A stretch of DNA of 64,000 nt from contig NZ_BSQF01000002.1 in assembly GCF_030268205.1 (NCBI RefSeq), positions 1,054,001 to 1,118,000 on the forward strand. Direction: 5' to 3'. The notes under the pieces were generated by a model. It was not told where the DNA came from. It ran no database searches and worked only from the letters and a program-made list of their open reading frames with translations. The number at the start of each line of letters is the position of its first letter. Position 1 is the first letter of the stretch. The position numbers and the translations under genes are program-made. The stretch is from Allomuricauda sp. NBRC 101325 (lineage in GTDB: Bacteria > Bacteroidota > Bacteroidia > Flavobacteriales > Flavobacteriaceae). Below, piece by piece: positions 34,760 to 43,911 of the stretch.

Positions 34760-36205
34760 TTAACGTACGATCAATCCATTGCCAGTTTCTTGTTCCTTGA
34801 GTGGTTTGGAGAGGTCGATCAGAAATCCGTTGATCACGGCATAAGCGAACTTTCCGTCCTTCTTTAAAAAGAACGTAGGATTGTCCCCAGGGCCGAGTCT
34901 AAATTCATTCAATTTGAAATCTTTGTTGACGAGTAGTACAGGCAAATCGGTAAATTTCTTCTGTTCAGGTAATTGGGTTTTCACGAAAGCGATTCCATTT
35001 TGCAACAATTCCATAGGGTTGGAAAGATTTTCTGTTTCTGCAATCTTACCTTGAACAATGGTGTATCCACTTGCATCAAAGTTTTCATAGCCATAATAGG
35101 TGGATAGATCTCCTTGGTCAGCTACTGAGGATTGGTAATAAAAATCGTTGTGACCTTTAAGATCCACCTCATTTCGGAATATTCCCAAGTCGATAATGTA
35201 TTTTTTGCCCAAAAGTTCATAGCTGGCATTGGTGATCTTTAAATCAAAGAGCATGCGGTCGTTTTTCGGGATTTTTTCATAATCCTCTGTCGGGATGCTT
35301 TTAAAAGATTCGTTGGCAATGGTATACAATGCAGAAATTATGGATACAAAATTGAGTTTTCGAATCTCCTGTTTCTCTGGGTCGTTTTGGTAGCCTCCCG
35401 ATTCTATCAAAATTAAACTGGTCCCCCATTTGGCTATATTGTCGCCAAACGCTCTAGGTTCAAAATCATCACTATATCGGCCCACTTGTCCTGGTGCATA
35501 GTTTTGAATGATGTTGTTCATGTACACAATAACTTTCATGGCATTGGCTCGGACATCATTTATGTCTTTTTCATAATTATAAGCCGTGGCCAAATAAGAT
35601 ATGGTCGCAGGTTTTTCGGTAAGTTCAGCATTGTAATAAGTGCTTTGGTCGTGCAGGTTAAACCCAAAATCGGCATCCAAACTATCCCTAATCCTTTTTA
35701 AAGCTTGACTTTCTGGGGATTGTAATCGTAAAGCATCGCGGTTGATGTCAACACCCAAGGCATTTCTACGTTGAAACACCTCTGCCCCATCTGGATTGAG
35801 CATGGGTAAAAAATGTAGTTTAAGATTGGAAAGAATCACTTCTTTTTCCTCCTTAAATTCTGGGGCATCCAAAAAATGAAGGATGTCAAAAATAGCCTGA
35901 GTGGCCGTAGGCTCATTGCCGTGCATCTGTGACCAAAGAAAAATATTCTTTTTACCGGCACCAATACTGATCAAATGCAGGTCGCGTCCCTCGATGCTCT
36001 CCCCTACTTTTTGAACTTCAAACTTTGGATTAGCCTTTAATTCTTGAATCAAGGGTTGAATATCGGAATGTTTGATTCTTCGTTTGCCCAAAGAAGTCTC
36101 TTTGTATTGCTCGTAAGAATCGTAAAGCTTGGTAGTGATGGCGTCTTGTGCTTGTGCTGAAATGGCTATCAAAACAATAACCAATGTCCATATCTTTTTG
36201 ATCAT
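34760..36205 (-). CDS. M14-family zinc carboxypeptidase, secreted
   Basis: From ATG 36205 the protein is 481 aa with a signal peptide ending ISAQAQ. A longer frame exists but would overlap the amidase gene. The M14 domain is clear: QMHGNEPTATQ supplies the first His and Glu zinc ligands, GVDINRDALRLQSPESQAL the Arg region, FNLHDQSTYY the second His, and LILIESGGYQ the catalytic Glu. A C-terminal beta region of about 150 residues follows. It could cleave peptidoglycan stem peptides or other peptides. It is the third gene of the cell-wall operon, 4 bp after the amidase. Confidence 0.9.
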   Translation of the reverse strand: MIKKIWTLVIVLIAISAQAQDAITTKLYDSYEQYKETSLGKRRIKHSDIQPLIQELKANPKFEVQKVGESIEGRDLHLISIGAGKKNIFLWSQMHGNEPTATQAIFDILHFLDAPEFKEEKEVILSNLKLHFLPMLNPDGAEVFQRRNALGVDINRDALRLQSPESQALKRIRDSLDADFGFNLHDQSTYYNAELTEKPATISYLATAYNYEKDINDVRANAMKVIVYMNNIIQNYAPGQVGRYSDDFEPRAFGDNIAKWGTSLILIESGGYQNDPEKQEIRKLNFVSIISALYTIANESFKSIPTEDYEKIPKNDRMLFDLKITNASYELLGKKYIIDLGIFRNEVDLKGHNDFYYQSSVADQGDLSTYYGYENFDASGYTIVQGKIAETENLSNPMELLQNGIAFVKTQLPEQKKFTDLPVLLVNKDFKLNEFRLGPGDNPTFFLKKDGKFAYAVINGFLIDLSKPLKEQETGNGLIVR

Positions 36206-36209
36206 GATA

Positions 36210-36869
36210 TTATTTCGTTGGAACGGGTTTAAAGTTAAATTTTTTGGTGGCATTTCGCACTTTATTTACAAAATCCATACCTGGGTCATCCTTAACGGTT
36301 CTGTAACCTTCATCCACTTCCAACCATAAAGGGTGATCTTCGAACAAGGTATATTCTTGATGTCCAATTACATATTCAATATCATATTTGGAGGCTAGAT
36401 ACTTTACCAAATAAATATTGGACTTTAATTGTTTTTTGGTCAAGGGCAAGTCATCTGTTCCACCGACATTTTCAATGCCAATGGCACAGTGGTTCAACCC
36501 AATGGTGTGCCTTGCCATGGTTGTTTCTGGCATCAACCTATAAATGGTGCCGTCTCTATCCACCAAAAATTGGGAAGAAACATTAAGTCCGCTCACATTG
36601 ACCAAGTCGGGCCTCCAATTGGGCAATGTGGAACGATTGAAAGCTTCAAAGGTTTTACCCAAAGTGGGGATAACCGTCCAATGTAGCACCACCATTTTTG
36701 GGGTTATGTCAGGGGTGTCCTGAACCAAATTATATCTGTTGGCAAGGTATTCTAAGGTAAGCTCTTCGCGTTGCTCATCAAAAATTAGGGGAATATCCAC
36801 TATTTCTTTTTGGGAAGCGCAGGCTCCCATAATAAGGGTCATGATCAGGAAAATTCCTTTTCTATTCAT
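36210..36869 (-). CDS. N-acetylmuramoyl-L-alanine amidase (amidase_2) lipoprotein
   Basis: The 219-aa protein has a lipoprotein signal (MNRKGIFLIMTLIMGAC, Cys17) and an amidase_2/PGRP-like domain. Zinc ligands are visible as His63 in VVLHWT and as the His of ARHTIGLNHCAIGIENVG; the later KDDPGMDF and GHQEYTLF segments complete the site. It cuts the bond between muramic acid and the stem peptide in peptidoglycan at the outer membrane or in the periplasm. It sits between a 3D-domain protein (1 bp away) and an M14 peptidase (4 bp away), so the three are translated as one unit for cell-wall recycling or remodelling. Confidence 0.92.
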   Translation of the reverse strand: MNRKGIFLIMTLIMGACASQKEIVDIPLIFDEQREELTLEYLANRYNLVQDTPDITPKMVVLHWTVIPTLGKTFEAFNRSTLPNWRPDLVNVSGLNVSSQFLVDRDGTIYRLMPETTMARHTIGLNHCAIGIENVGGTDDLPLTKKQLKSNIYLVKYLASKYDIEYVIGHQEYTLFEDHPLWLEVDEGYRTVKDDPGMDFVNKVRNATKKFNFKPVPTK

Positions 36870-36870
36870 T

Positions 36871-37317
36871 CTAAGGTGTTTTTATGGTATCTATTGGGAT
36901 TGCATAGCAAATCATCAATTTTTTTCTGCCCCACTCCCGTGCTTTCTTAACATCTTTTCCCATATAAATGTCAATTCGGTTTTTCCAGCGGTAGTGCATT
37001 TTATCCTTCACATAAAAGGTGTCCGGAAAGGTATCGATTTTAACCATGGTATTGTGGGTAAGTCCCATCTTTATCAAATCCCTTGAAACGGCGATGGTTT
37101 TCATACCGGGTTTTAATGTATCGCCCCATGCTGCCACGGAGGGATTTATGGTATCTGTTTGCCAATATACCGAATTATAGGCAGAGGCAGTGACTTCATG
37201 TCCGATCCATTCAAACTTTTTGGGGGGTATAACAGCATCTTTTTCTGGAGAACAACCCAAATAAATTAAGCCAATGCAGCTAAAGGTTAAGAGTAATTTA
37301 CGGGTGTGGCTATTCAA
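36871..37317 (-). CDS. 3D-domain (double-psi beta-barrel) lipoprotein
   Basis: The 148-aa protein has a lipoprotein signal with Cys22 (IYLGC) and a 3D domain like the lytic transglycosylase MltA C-terminus. VTASAYNSVYWQTD and SVAAWGDTLKPG are present, and the catalytic-type aspartates appear in AVSRDLI, YVKDKMHYRWKNRIDIYMG. It may cleave or bind glycan chains. It is the first gene of the operon and stops one base before the amidase start. The domain is short and lacks the MltA core, so activity is uncertain. Confidence 0.85.
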   Translation of the reverse strand: MNSHTRKLLLTFSCIGLIYLGCSPEKDAVIPPKKFEWIGHEVTASAYNSVYWQTDTINPSVAAWGDTLKPGMKTIAVSRDLIKMGLTHNTMVKIDTFPDTFYVKDKMHYRWKNRIDIYMGKDVKKAREWGRKKLMICYAIPIDTIKTP

Positions 37318-37366
37318 TCGAATCTAACTATATTTATTGCAGAAAGTTACAAATAGATCCTAAATC

Positions 37367-38701
37367 ATGAAACTACTCAAACGTGTTTTGCTACTACTCA
37401 TCGTCGTGATTGGAGTGGTTGTTTACCTGAATTATCCCAAATTAAATATCATATCTGGTTATGCAGCCAAAAATGTGGCCTCAGGCGTTTATGTGGCACA
37501 TCGTTCAGCCGCTTCCATGAATCAATATGACAATAGTGCCCCTTTGGTGGAATTGGCTGTTACCGAAGTAGATGAAAATGAAGAATCTGCATCTTCCACA
37601 GTTTATGGATTTATGAAACGGACAGCGGTCTATCGGGATGGTCTCGGAGCGGTACTTGTTAATGATGATTATGACCCTGCTAAAATGACGCTGCGGCCCA
37701 AAAGAATCCAACCTTTGGATACCATTCCTTATCCCTATGGTCAGGCAGCTCCAATGGATACTATTTTACCAGAGGTGGATATGGGCCAAATCAACAAGGC
37801 TATGGCTTTGGCTTTTGCGGAACCTGAGATTCAAAAAACAAGAACACTGCTTATTTTATATAAGGGACATTTGATTGCCGAAAAGTATATCAACGGATTT
37901 GATAAGGATACCCCTATTTTAGGTTGGTCCATGACCAAAAGTATTATTGCGACCTTATATGGGGTTATGGAGCGTCAGGGGAAGTTGGAAATGGATTGGC
38001 CTGCTCCAATTGCGGAATGGAAAGATGATGAGCGGAAAGACATTACTTTGAACCATTTGCTTCGAATGCAAAGCGGTCTGGCATGGGAAGAAGATTATAC
38101 AGGCATTTCGGATGTGACCCGCATGCTGTTTTTGGACAGCGATATGACCGTTGCTCAACGAAATAAAAAAGCCATTGCCAAACCCACTGAAATTTGGAAC
38201 TACTCATCTGGTACTTCGAATTTACTTTCCGGGATACTTCGTCAACAATTTAGGAGCCATCAGGAGTATCTGGATTTCCCGTATGCTGCTCTTTTGGATA
38301 AAATCGGGATGTATTCCATGGTATTGGAGGCGGATATCGCTGGAAATTATGTGGGGTCGTCCTATAGCTGGGCCAGTACGCGCGATTGGGCACGCTTTGG
38401 TCAATTGTATCTGGATAAAGGCATGTGGAACGGGGAGCAATTATTTAACCCTGAATGGGTGGATTATATAACTACACCTACCCTACACTCCAATGGAACT
38501 TATGGGGCACATTTTTGGTTGAATGCAGAAGGGATTTATCCCGATGTGCCCAAAGACCTTTTTTCTTGCAATGGTTTTGAAGGACAGTATGTATTCGTAA
38601 TTCCATCCAAAGATTTGGTGATAGTCCGCACAGGGTTGGCCGAAGACCCTTATTTTAAGATAAACGAGGTGTTGTCAGCCATTGTGAATGCTGTCCCATA
38701 A
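37367..38701 (+). CDS. Beta-lactamase-fold serine hydrolase, membrane-anchored
   Basis: The 444-aa protein begins with an uncleaved membrane helix (residues 5-22, VLLLLIVVIGVVVYLN). The class C beta-lactamase/penicillin-binding fold has SxxK as SMTK in LGWSMTKSIIA, the YxS motif in WNYSSGTSN, and the late EGQYVFVIPSKDLVIVRTG. The second catalytic residue is Tyr-Ser-Ser rather than the common Tyr-x-Asn. Such proteins are esterases or D-amino-acid peptidases more often than true beta-lactamases. It is divergent from the cell-wall operon with only 49 bp between the two starts. Confidence 0.9.
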   Translation: MKLLKRVLLLLIVVIGVVVYLNYPKLNIISGYAAKNVASGVYVAHRSAASMNQYDNSAPLVELAVTEVDENEESASSTVYGFMKRTAVYRDGLGAVLVNDDYDPAKMTLRPKRIQPLDTIPYPYGQAAPMDTILPEVDMGQINKAMALAFAEPEIQKTRTLLILYKGHLIAEKYINGFDKDTPILGWSMTKSIIATLYGVMERQGKLEMDWPAPIAEWKDDERKDITLNHLLRMQSGLAWEEDYTGISDVTRMLFLDSDMTVAQRNKKAIAKPTEIWNYSSGTSNLLSGILRQQFRSHQEYLDFPYAALLDKIGMYSMVLEADIAGNYVGSSYSWASTRDWARFGQLYLDKGMWNGEQLFNPEWVDYITTPTLHSNGTYGAHFWLNAEGIYPDVPKDLFSCNGFEGQYVFVIPSKDLVIVRTGLAEDPYFKINEVLSAIVNAVP

Positions 38702-38740
38702 TAGGCTTGATATATTAAAATGGACATAAAACCACATTTA

Positions 38741-38886
38741 CAAGGCACTTCACAACAATAATTTCATTTACGGGAATTCTAAAACTACATTTACTATGTA
38801 ATTAAATCAGAAAGTAATTTTTTCATTTTCATATAGTGTTCTCGTAAAAGAGTCTTGACCCCAGCGGCAGGGCTCTTTTCTATTTA
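38741..38886 (+). ncRNA. First of three tandem structured units (candidate small RNA)
   Basis: A 61-nt block (38797-38857) is shared almost unchanged with the copies at 39148 and 39459. It ends in AAAAGAGTCTTG (38846-38857), which pairs with CAGGGCTCTTTT (38868-38879), 12 bp with two G:U pairs, around the loop ACCCCAGCGG. CTATTT follows. The upstream leader is more degenerate than in the other two copies. Confidence 0.5.
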
Positions 38887-39057
38887 GGGGTGTTTTAAAC
38901 TGTTTGACACGCCTGCCTGCCTCAGGAAGGAATACCGCGAATAATCTTACGCACCTAATCAAGAACAAGGAACCAAGACTTTCATATTAAATCGTTGTGA
39001 CAATTAGAGTAAAACTAAGATTGCCATATGTATCCTAATCGGATGAAATTTTATAAC

Positions 39058-39237
39058 ACCTATTTCATTTTAACAGGGATAACAACAAACAGGCGCTACT
39101 TCACAACAATAATTTCAATTTGAGGAACTACAGGAGTAGATTTACATTGTAATTAAATCAGAAAGTAATTTTTTCATTTTCATATAGTGTTCTCGTAAAA
39201 GAGTCTTGTCCAAACGGCAAGACTCTTTTCTATTTAA
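39058..39237 (+). ncRNA. Second tandem structured unit (candidate small RNA)
   Basis: A leader shared with the third unit (ACCTATTTCATTTTAACAGG, then an AGGCGCTACTTCACAAC stretch) runs into the invariant 61-nt block (39148-39208). The hairpin AAAAGAGTCTTG/CAAGACTCTTTT (39197-39208 and 39218-39229) is a perfect 12-bp stem with loop TCCAAACGG, followed by CTATTT. Confidence 0.55.
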
Positions 39238-39368
39238 GGCATTTTTATTTGATGTGACGCGCTTGCCTGCCGAAGGAAGGAATGTCCCGAATTACCCGAA
39301 TAATGTATTGTAATTCAAACCGCATCGAAGCATCTCCTATTTATCCAAAACGGCTGATGTATTTCATT

Positions 39369-39548
39369 ACCTATTCCATTTTAACAGGGATAACAACAAA
39401 CAGGCGCTACTTCACAACATTAATTTCAAATTGAGAAACTACAGGAGTAGATTTACCATGTAATTAATTCAGAAAGTAATTTTTTCATTTTCATATAGTG
39501 TTCTCGTAAAAGAGTCTTGCCATTTGGTCAAGACTCTTTTCTATTTAA
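39369..39548 (+). ncRNA. Third tandem structured unit (candidate small RNA)
   Basis: This copy matches the second across about 180 nt. The invariant block is 39459-39519 with one substitution. The hairpin is again a perfect 12-bp stem (39508-39519 and 39529-39540), but the loop is CCATTTGGT, unlike the others, and CTATTT follows. It is 178 bp from the convergent menB stop. Confidence 0.55.
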
Positions 39549-39584
39549 GACCGTTCTACACATGGCATCTCTCATCTCGATGCT

Positions 39585-39602
39585 CCTTCGACTGCGCTCA
39601 GG
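39585..39602 (-). repeat. Short dispersed repeat, CCTGAGCGNAGTCGAAGG family
   Basis: On the minus strand the sequence is CCTGAGCGCAGTCGAAGG, one base different from the copy at 20604-20621. Confidence 0.7.
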
Positions 39603-39726
39603 ATAACATCTTAATGTGAAAACTTTACATATTTTTTTTCACTTCGAGCATATCCGAGAAATCTAGATGCTTTTTAAAAAAATTATTTTGAAACTGTAAA
39701 TTGCTTATTGTCAATTGGACATTGAC

Positions 39727-40569
39727 CTACGGAATCCACTTATCCTTGCCAAAATCAGGTTTACGTTTTTCCAAAAATGCATTTCTACCCTCTTTTGCTT
39801 CTTCGGTCATATAGGCCAAACGTGTTGCTTCGCCAGCAAATACTTGTTGCCCCACCATGCCGTCATCTGTTAGGTTCATGGCGAACTTCAACATTTTAAT
39901 GGAAGTAGGCGATTTGGCCAAAACTTCTTGAGCCCATTGGTAGGCTGTGTCCTCCAATTCATCATGTGGAATCACGGCATTTACCATGCCCATTTCAAAA
40001 GCTTCCTGAGCGGAATAGTTTCTACCCAAAAAGAAAATTTCACGTGCCTTTTTTTGCCCTACCATTTTGGCCAAATAGGCAGAGCCGAATCCCCCATCAA
40101 AACTGGTTACATCGGCATCGGTTTGCTTAAAAATCGCATGTTCTTTACTGGCCAAGGTCATATCACAAACCACATGTAGGCTATGTCCTCCCCCAACGGC
40201 CCATCCTGGAACAACGGCAATTACCACTTTGGGCATAAAACGAATCAAGCGTTGTACCTCTAGAATATTTAAACGATGGTAGCCGTCCTCCCCCACATAA
40301 CCTTTATGACCACGTGCTTTTTGGTCTCCCCCACTACAAAAGGCCCATTTTCCATCTTTGGAAGAAGGTCCCTCACCGGAAAGCAGCACTACACCTATGG
40401 AAGTGTCTTCCTGTGCGTCATAAAATGCTTTGTACAGTTCACTAGTAGTTTTTGGTCGAAATGCGTTTCGAACATCAGGTCGGTTAAAAGCGATACGGGC
40501 CACCCCGTTACATTTTTTATAGGTAATATCCTCAAATTCCATGGCGGTCTGCCATTTGGGTGATTCCAT
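39727..40569 (-). CDS. menB: 1,4-Dihydroxy-2-naphthoyl-CoA synthase (menaquinone biosynthesis)
   Basis: The 280-aa protein closes the second ring of the menaquinone head group from O-succinylbenzoyl-CoA. The crotonase fold is clear: AFCSGGDQKARGHKGYVGEDG (residues about 77-95) is the MenB-specific oxyanion loop, PGWAVGGGHSLHVVCDMTLA follows, and DADVTSFDGGFGSAYLAKMVG carries the MenB Asp/Ser motif. The length is normal and the end PDFGKDKWIP is family-typical. Menaquinone is the main respiratory quinone of this phylum. The gene is separate from other men genes here. Confidence 0.96.
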   Translation of the reverse strand: MESPKWQTAMEFEDITYKKCNGVARIAFNRPDVRNAFRPKTTSELYKAFYDAQEDTSIGVVLLSGEGPSSKDGKWAFCSGGDQKARGHKGYVGEDGYHRLNILEVQRLIRFMPKVVIAVVPGWAVGGGHSLHVVCDMTLASKEHAIFKQTDADVTSFDGGFGSAYLAKMVGQKKAREIFFLGRNYSAQEAFEMGMVNAVIPHDELEDTAYQWAQEVLAKSPTSIKMLKFAMNLTDDGMVGQQVFAGEATRLAYMTEEAKEGRNAFLEKRKPDFGKDKWIP

Positions 40570-40742
40570 AAGTGCATAATTTAATTGGATTACAAAATAA
40601 CGGAAATTCTAGGTTTTCGACCTTAAATGCCAATTACTTCACCTATTCTACTAACCAACAGTAATTTAATAGGAGTTAATTGTTTATTTTAACATTCATC
40701 TTCTATCCGGCCCAAGTTTTTTGGTCGCTAAAAATTTAAATC

Positions 40743-41096
40743 ATGGCACATCTATTTCTTCTCAAACCTGATTTTTTCGATAAAAACATGGATGCGGATG
40801 CCAAGTATTATTGTCCGTATTGCGCACAGGTACTTGGAATTCTTACCTATTATCCCGAGTTAAAGGAAAAATTGGACATTTCATTTATTGATTTTGAGCG
40901 TCCTCGCAAAGTAATTGTGGACCTTGTCGGCGAGGAAAATCAAGGGTGTCCCAATCTTATTTTGGAAAAAAAGGAGTTTAAAGGGCTGGAAAAACTTGAT
41001 TATATAAATGAGCATGGGGATTATTACTTCATCAATAAAGCACTATTGATTACAAGATTTTTCTCCGATATTTATGGAATTGGAGTGCCCCATTAA
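40743..41096 (+). CDS. DUF3088 thioredoxin-fold protein
   Basis: The 117-aa protein starts AHLFLLKPDFFD and has a redox-type CPYC motif at residues 24-27 (KYYCPYCAQVLGIL), then LDISFIDFERPRKVIVDLVG and CPNLIL, fitting DUF3088 with a glutaredoxin/thioredoxin-like fold. It is probably cytosolic. The CPYC motif suggests thiol-disulfide or glutathione-type chemistry, but no substrate is known. It reads away from menB and is followed 107 bp later by an acyl-CoA ligase. Confidence 0.85.
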   Translation: MAHLFLLKPDFFDKNMDADAKYYCPYCAQVLGILTYYPELKEKLDISFIDFERPRKVIVDLVGEENQGCPNLILEKKEFKGLEKLDYINEHGDYYFINKALLITRFFSDIYGIGVPH

Positions 41097-41203
41097 TGCT
41101 TTTAAATCCCCTCTTCTACTCGTTTTGGGTTAATGTTCAATCTTGAAGGGATACATGCAACGTATAAATTCATTATATTGATATACACATAATTAACCAA
41201 ACA

Positions 41204-42850
41204 ATGGAAAATTTTCAAACTCCGCTGGAAGCATTTTTCTTTTGGCTGGAAAAGAATCCCAAGCATATTTTTTTACGACAGCCTATTCATCGAAAATTTA
41301 TTGAATATACCCGCAAAGATGCATACGACCAAGCTATTCGCATAGCATCTGCATTGCATAAAATGGGATTGAAAAAAGGTGACCATGTAGCTCTATTATC
41401 AAAAAATTGTGCCCATTGGTTCATGGCCGATTTGGCCATGATGCTTGGGGGGTTTATTTCAGTTCCACTTTACCCAACTTTGGACAAGGACAGTATTCAT
41501 GAAATATTGGTGCACAGTGAAAGCAAGGCCATTATTATTGGAAAACTGGATGATTATAAATCCCAGAAAAAAGGTATCCCGGATATTCCCAAAATAGGCG
41601 TGGCACTCTATGGAATTTCAGAGGAGTTTACATGGGAAGATTTGGTGGGCAACGCTTCAGATTTAAAGCCCTACGATCAAAATCCGGAGGATTTGATCAG
41701 CATTATGTATACCTCCGGAACTACTGGTAACCCCAAAGGTGTAATGCACAAGGTAAAATCATTTAACTTAGTGGTACAAAACGGCATAAAATCATTGCAG
41801 TTTAAGGATGAATCCAAGTTTTTCTCTTATTTGCCCTTATCCCATATCGCCGAGCGCATTGGATTAGAAATGGGCGCCATTTATGGTGGTGGAACGGTAA
41901 GTTTTCCTGAATCTTTGGAAACATTTGCAGAAGATTTAGCCGCTGTACAGCCAAATACCTTTTTTGCAGTACCCAGAATTTGGCAGAAATTTCAAGAAGG
42001 GGTGTTGAACAAAATGCCCCAAAAGAAATTGGACAAACTGCTATCCATTCCAATTATTAATAAGTTCGTCAGGAATAAAATCAAAAAGAAGTTGGGTTTG
42101 GGTGATGCACAATTCTGTGCTTCAGGAGCAGCGCCAATTGCCGTAAGTCTTCAAAAATGGTACAAAAAGCTTGGCGTTGAAATTCATCAGTGTTATGGGA
42201 TGACGGAGGACTGCATCCTATCCCACTTCAACTTGCCGGGAACCAATAAATTTGGAACTGTGGGCAGACCTTTACCAGGAGTTACTTCAAAATTATCAGC
42301 TGAAGGTGAAATATTGATCAAAAGCGAGGCATTAATGGTCGGATATTATAAGTCGCCTGATCAAACTGCCGAAATGTTTACAGATGATGGTTTTTTGAGA
42401 ACTGGTGATCTAGGTGAATTCGACCATGATGGTTACTTGGCTATTGTGGGTCGAATAAAAGACCAATTTAAAACCGACAAAGGAAAATACGTGACCCCTT
42501 CCTTAATTGAACTGGAATTGTCCAAAAACACTGATTTGGAGCATATTTGTGTAGTGGGAACAGGAATTTCCCAGCCCATAGTTTTAATTATTCCATCAGA
42601 AGCTGGACGATCAAAAGGGAATGAGCGTTTGAACGAATCCATTTTAAACTCAATAGATGAGTTGAACCCACACCTCAAAAAGCATGAGAAAATTGAAAAA
42701 GCCGTGATCATGAAGGAAAATTGGACTGTGGACAATGGTTTAATGACGCCTTCCATGAAAATTAGGCGAAACCGTATCGAAGCCATCCATCAACCCATGT
42801 ATTTGGATTGGTTTTCCCGACCAGAAAGAGTGGTCTACGAAAGTGTTTAA
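41204..42850 (+). CDS. AMP-forming long-chain acyl-CoA synthetase-like ligase
   Basis: The 548-aa protein activates a carboxylic acid, probably a fatty acid, as acyl-AMP and then acyl-CoA. The adenylation signatures are present: the P-loop-like IMYTSGTTGNPKGVMHK, HQCYGMTEDC, GFLRTGDLGEFDHDGYLAI and GRIKDQFKTDKGKYVTPSLI with the late catalytic Lys region. The GTTGNPKG motif and the DQFKTxxGKYV end are typical of the long-chain (FadD15-like) group rather than MenE. It lies 51 bp upstream of a methyltransferase gene, perhaps in the same transcript. Confidence 0.92.
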   Translation: MENFQTPLEAFFFWLEKNPKHIFLRQPIHRKFIEYTRKDAYDQAIRIASALHKMGLKKGDHVALLSKNCAHWFMADLAMMLGGFISVPLYPTLDKDSIHEILVHSESKAIIIGKLDDYKSQKKGIPDIPKIGVALYGISEEFTWEDLVGNASDLKPYDQNPEDLISIMYTSGTTGNPKGVMHKVKSFNLVVQNGIKSLQFKDESKFFSYLPLSHIAERIGLEMGAIYGGGTVSFPESLETFAEDLAAVQPNTFFAVPRIWQKFQEGVLNKMPQKKLDKLLSIPIINKFVRNKIKKKLGLGDAQFCASGAAPIAVSLQKWYKKLGVEIHQCYGMTEDCILSHFNLPGTNKFGTVGRPLPGVTSKLSAEGEILIKSEALMVGYYKSPDQTAEMFTDDGFLRTGDLGEFDHDGYLAIVGRIKDQFKTDKGKYVTPSLIELELSKNTDLEHICVVGTGISQPIVLIIPSEAGRSKGNERLNESILNSIDELNPHLKKHEKIEKAVIMKENWTVDNGLMTPSMKIRRNRIEAIHQPMYLDWFSRPERVVYESV

Positions 42851-42901
42851 TCTTGTCGCGCTTTTTATTTCAATGTATTTTTAGTTCCAAAATCTAGAAG
42901 T

Positions 42902-43525
42902 ATGGGCAGTGATTGGCTTAATATGTGGAATACAAGATTTGGACAAGCGACATATGCATATGGTACGCAGCCCAACGTGTACCTAAAAGCTAAACTTGAT
43001 GGATTGGAACCTGGAACCATTTTGTTCGGTGCGGAGGGTGAAGGTCGAAATGCGGTGTATGCAGCAAAATCGGGTTGGCAAGTCTCCGCTTTTGATATTA
43101 GTGAAGAAGGGAGAAAAAAAACTTTGAAACTGGCAGCGAAAAATCAAGTAGACCTTGATTATCAAATTGGAGAATTAAACGAACTGGGATATCAACCTGA
43201 ACAATTTGATGCTATTGCTTTGATTTATGCCCACTTCCCTCCTAACATTCGTTCTGGCTACCATAAATTATTGAACAATTACCTTAAAAAGGGCGGTATC
43301 ATCATTTTTGAGGCTTTTAGCAAAGACCATTTGGAATACAAACAAGTCAACCCAAAAGTAGGAGGTCCAAATAATGTGGATTATTTGTTTTCCTTGGAGG
43401 AAATACAAGCCGATTTTGCCAATTTTGAAATTATAGAGCTCAAAAAAACAACGGTACAACTCAATGAAGGCGTTGGCCATGTCGGAATGGGTTCCGTTAT
43501 CCGATTTATGGGCAAGAAAAAATAA
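42902..43525 (+). CDS. Class I SAM-dependent methyltransferase, TehB-like
   Basis: The 207-aa protein has a Rossmann methyltransferase core. GTILFGAEGEGRNAVYAAKSG replaces the more common DxGCGxG at motif I, VSAFDISEEGRKK supplies the acidic residue for SAM ribose, and FDAIALIYAHFP and GGIIIFEAFSK are motifs IV and V. The N-terminal WNTRFGQATYAYGTQPN is typical of TehB-like proteins that act on small oxyanions or thiols. The substrate is unknown. Its stop is immediately adjacent to the stop of the convergent HxlR gene. Confidence 0.88.
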   Translation: MGSDWLNMWNTRFGQATYAYGTQPNVYLKAKLDGLEPGTILFGAEGEGRNAVYAAKSGWQVSAFDISEEGRKKTLKLAAKNQVDLDYQIGELNELGYQPEQFDAIALIYAHFPPNIRSGYHKLLNNYLKKGGIIIFEAFSKDHLEYKQVNPKVGGPNNVDYLFSLEEIQADFANFEIIELKKTTVQLNEGVGHVGMGSVIRFMGKKK

Positions 43526-43888
43526 TTAGACCGCTTTACTTCTCGAGTATTGAATATCGGCCATGTTTTGATTGGCCCATTGCGCCAATTCCTGAATTAT
43601 GGGCATCAAAGTCTTTGCTCTTTCGGTAAGCGAATATTCCACTCGTGGAGGGATTTCCGGATACGCTTTGCGAACTACCAACCCATCAACTTCTAATTTT
43701 TTAAGGGTAACGGTCAGCATTTTTTGGGATATGGTTCCGATGTATTTATGGATCTCATTAAAGCGTAACATTTCCATATCACTCAATAACATCAAAACCA
43801 ACATTGACCATTTATCTCCGAACCTATCCAATACATTTCGTACGGGACAATGTTCTTCATCTGCATAGTTCTTCACATTATTTTCCAT
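43526..43888 (-). CDS. HxlR-family winged-helix regulator
   Basis: The 120-aa protein has the HxlR signature CPVRNVLDRFGDKWSMLVLM with Cys14, the residue used by redox- or quinone-sensing members, followed by the winged-helix recognition region and the wing EIPPRVEYSLTERAK. It probably represses the divergent NmrA-family reductase at 44020 and responds to electrophiles or oxidants. The shared 131-bp region contains clear palindromes. Confidence 0.93.
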   Translation of the reverse strand: MENNVKNYADEEHCPVRNVLDRFGDKWSMLVLMLLSDMEMLRFNEIHKYIGTISQKMLTVTLKKLEVDGLVVRKAYPEIPPRVEYSLTERAKTLMPIIQELAQWANQNMADIQYSRSKAV

Positions 43889-43911
43889 AACTATCTCTTT
43901 TTCAATAGTAA

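Larger units (their letters stand above)
38702..39726. other. Gene-free kilobase holding the three structured units and short repeats
   Basis: No plausible protein gene is visible. Besides the three units, two related linkers carry GCCTGCCTGCCTCAGGAAGG-like sequences (38911-38930 and 39261-39280). After the third unit there is a copy of the CCTGAGCGNAGTCGAAGG repeat (39585-39602, minus strand). Confidence 0.7.

Noticed and set aside
38741-39548. CRISPR array
   Set aside because: Only three long units at irregular spacing, no short direct repeats with unique spacers and no cas genes.
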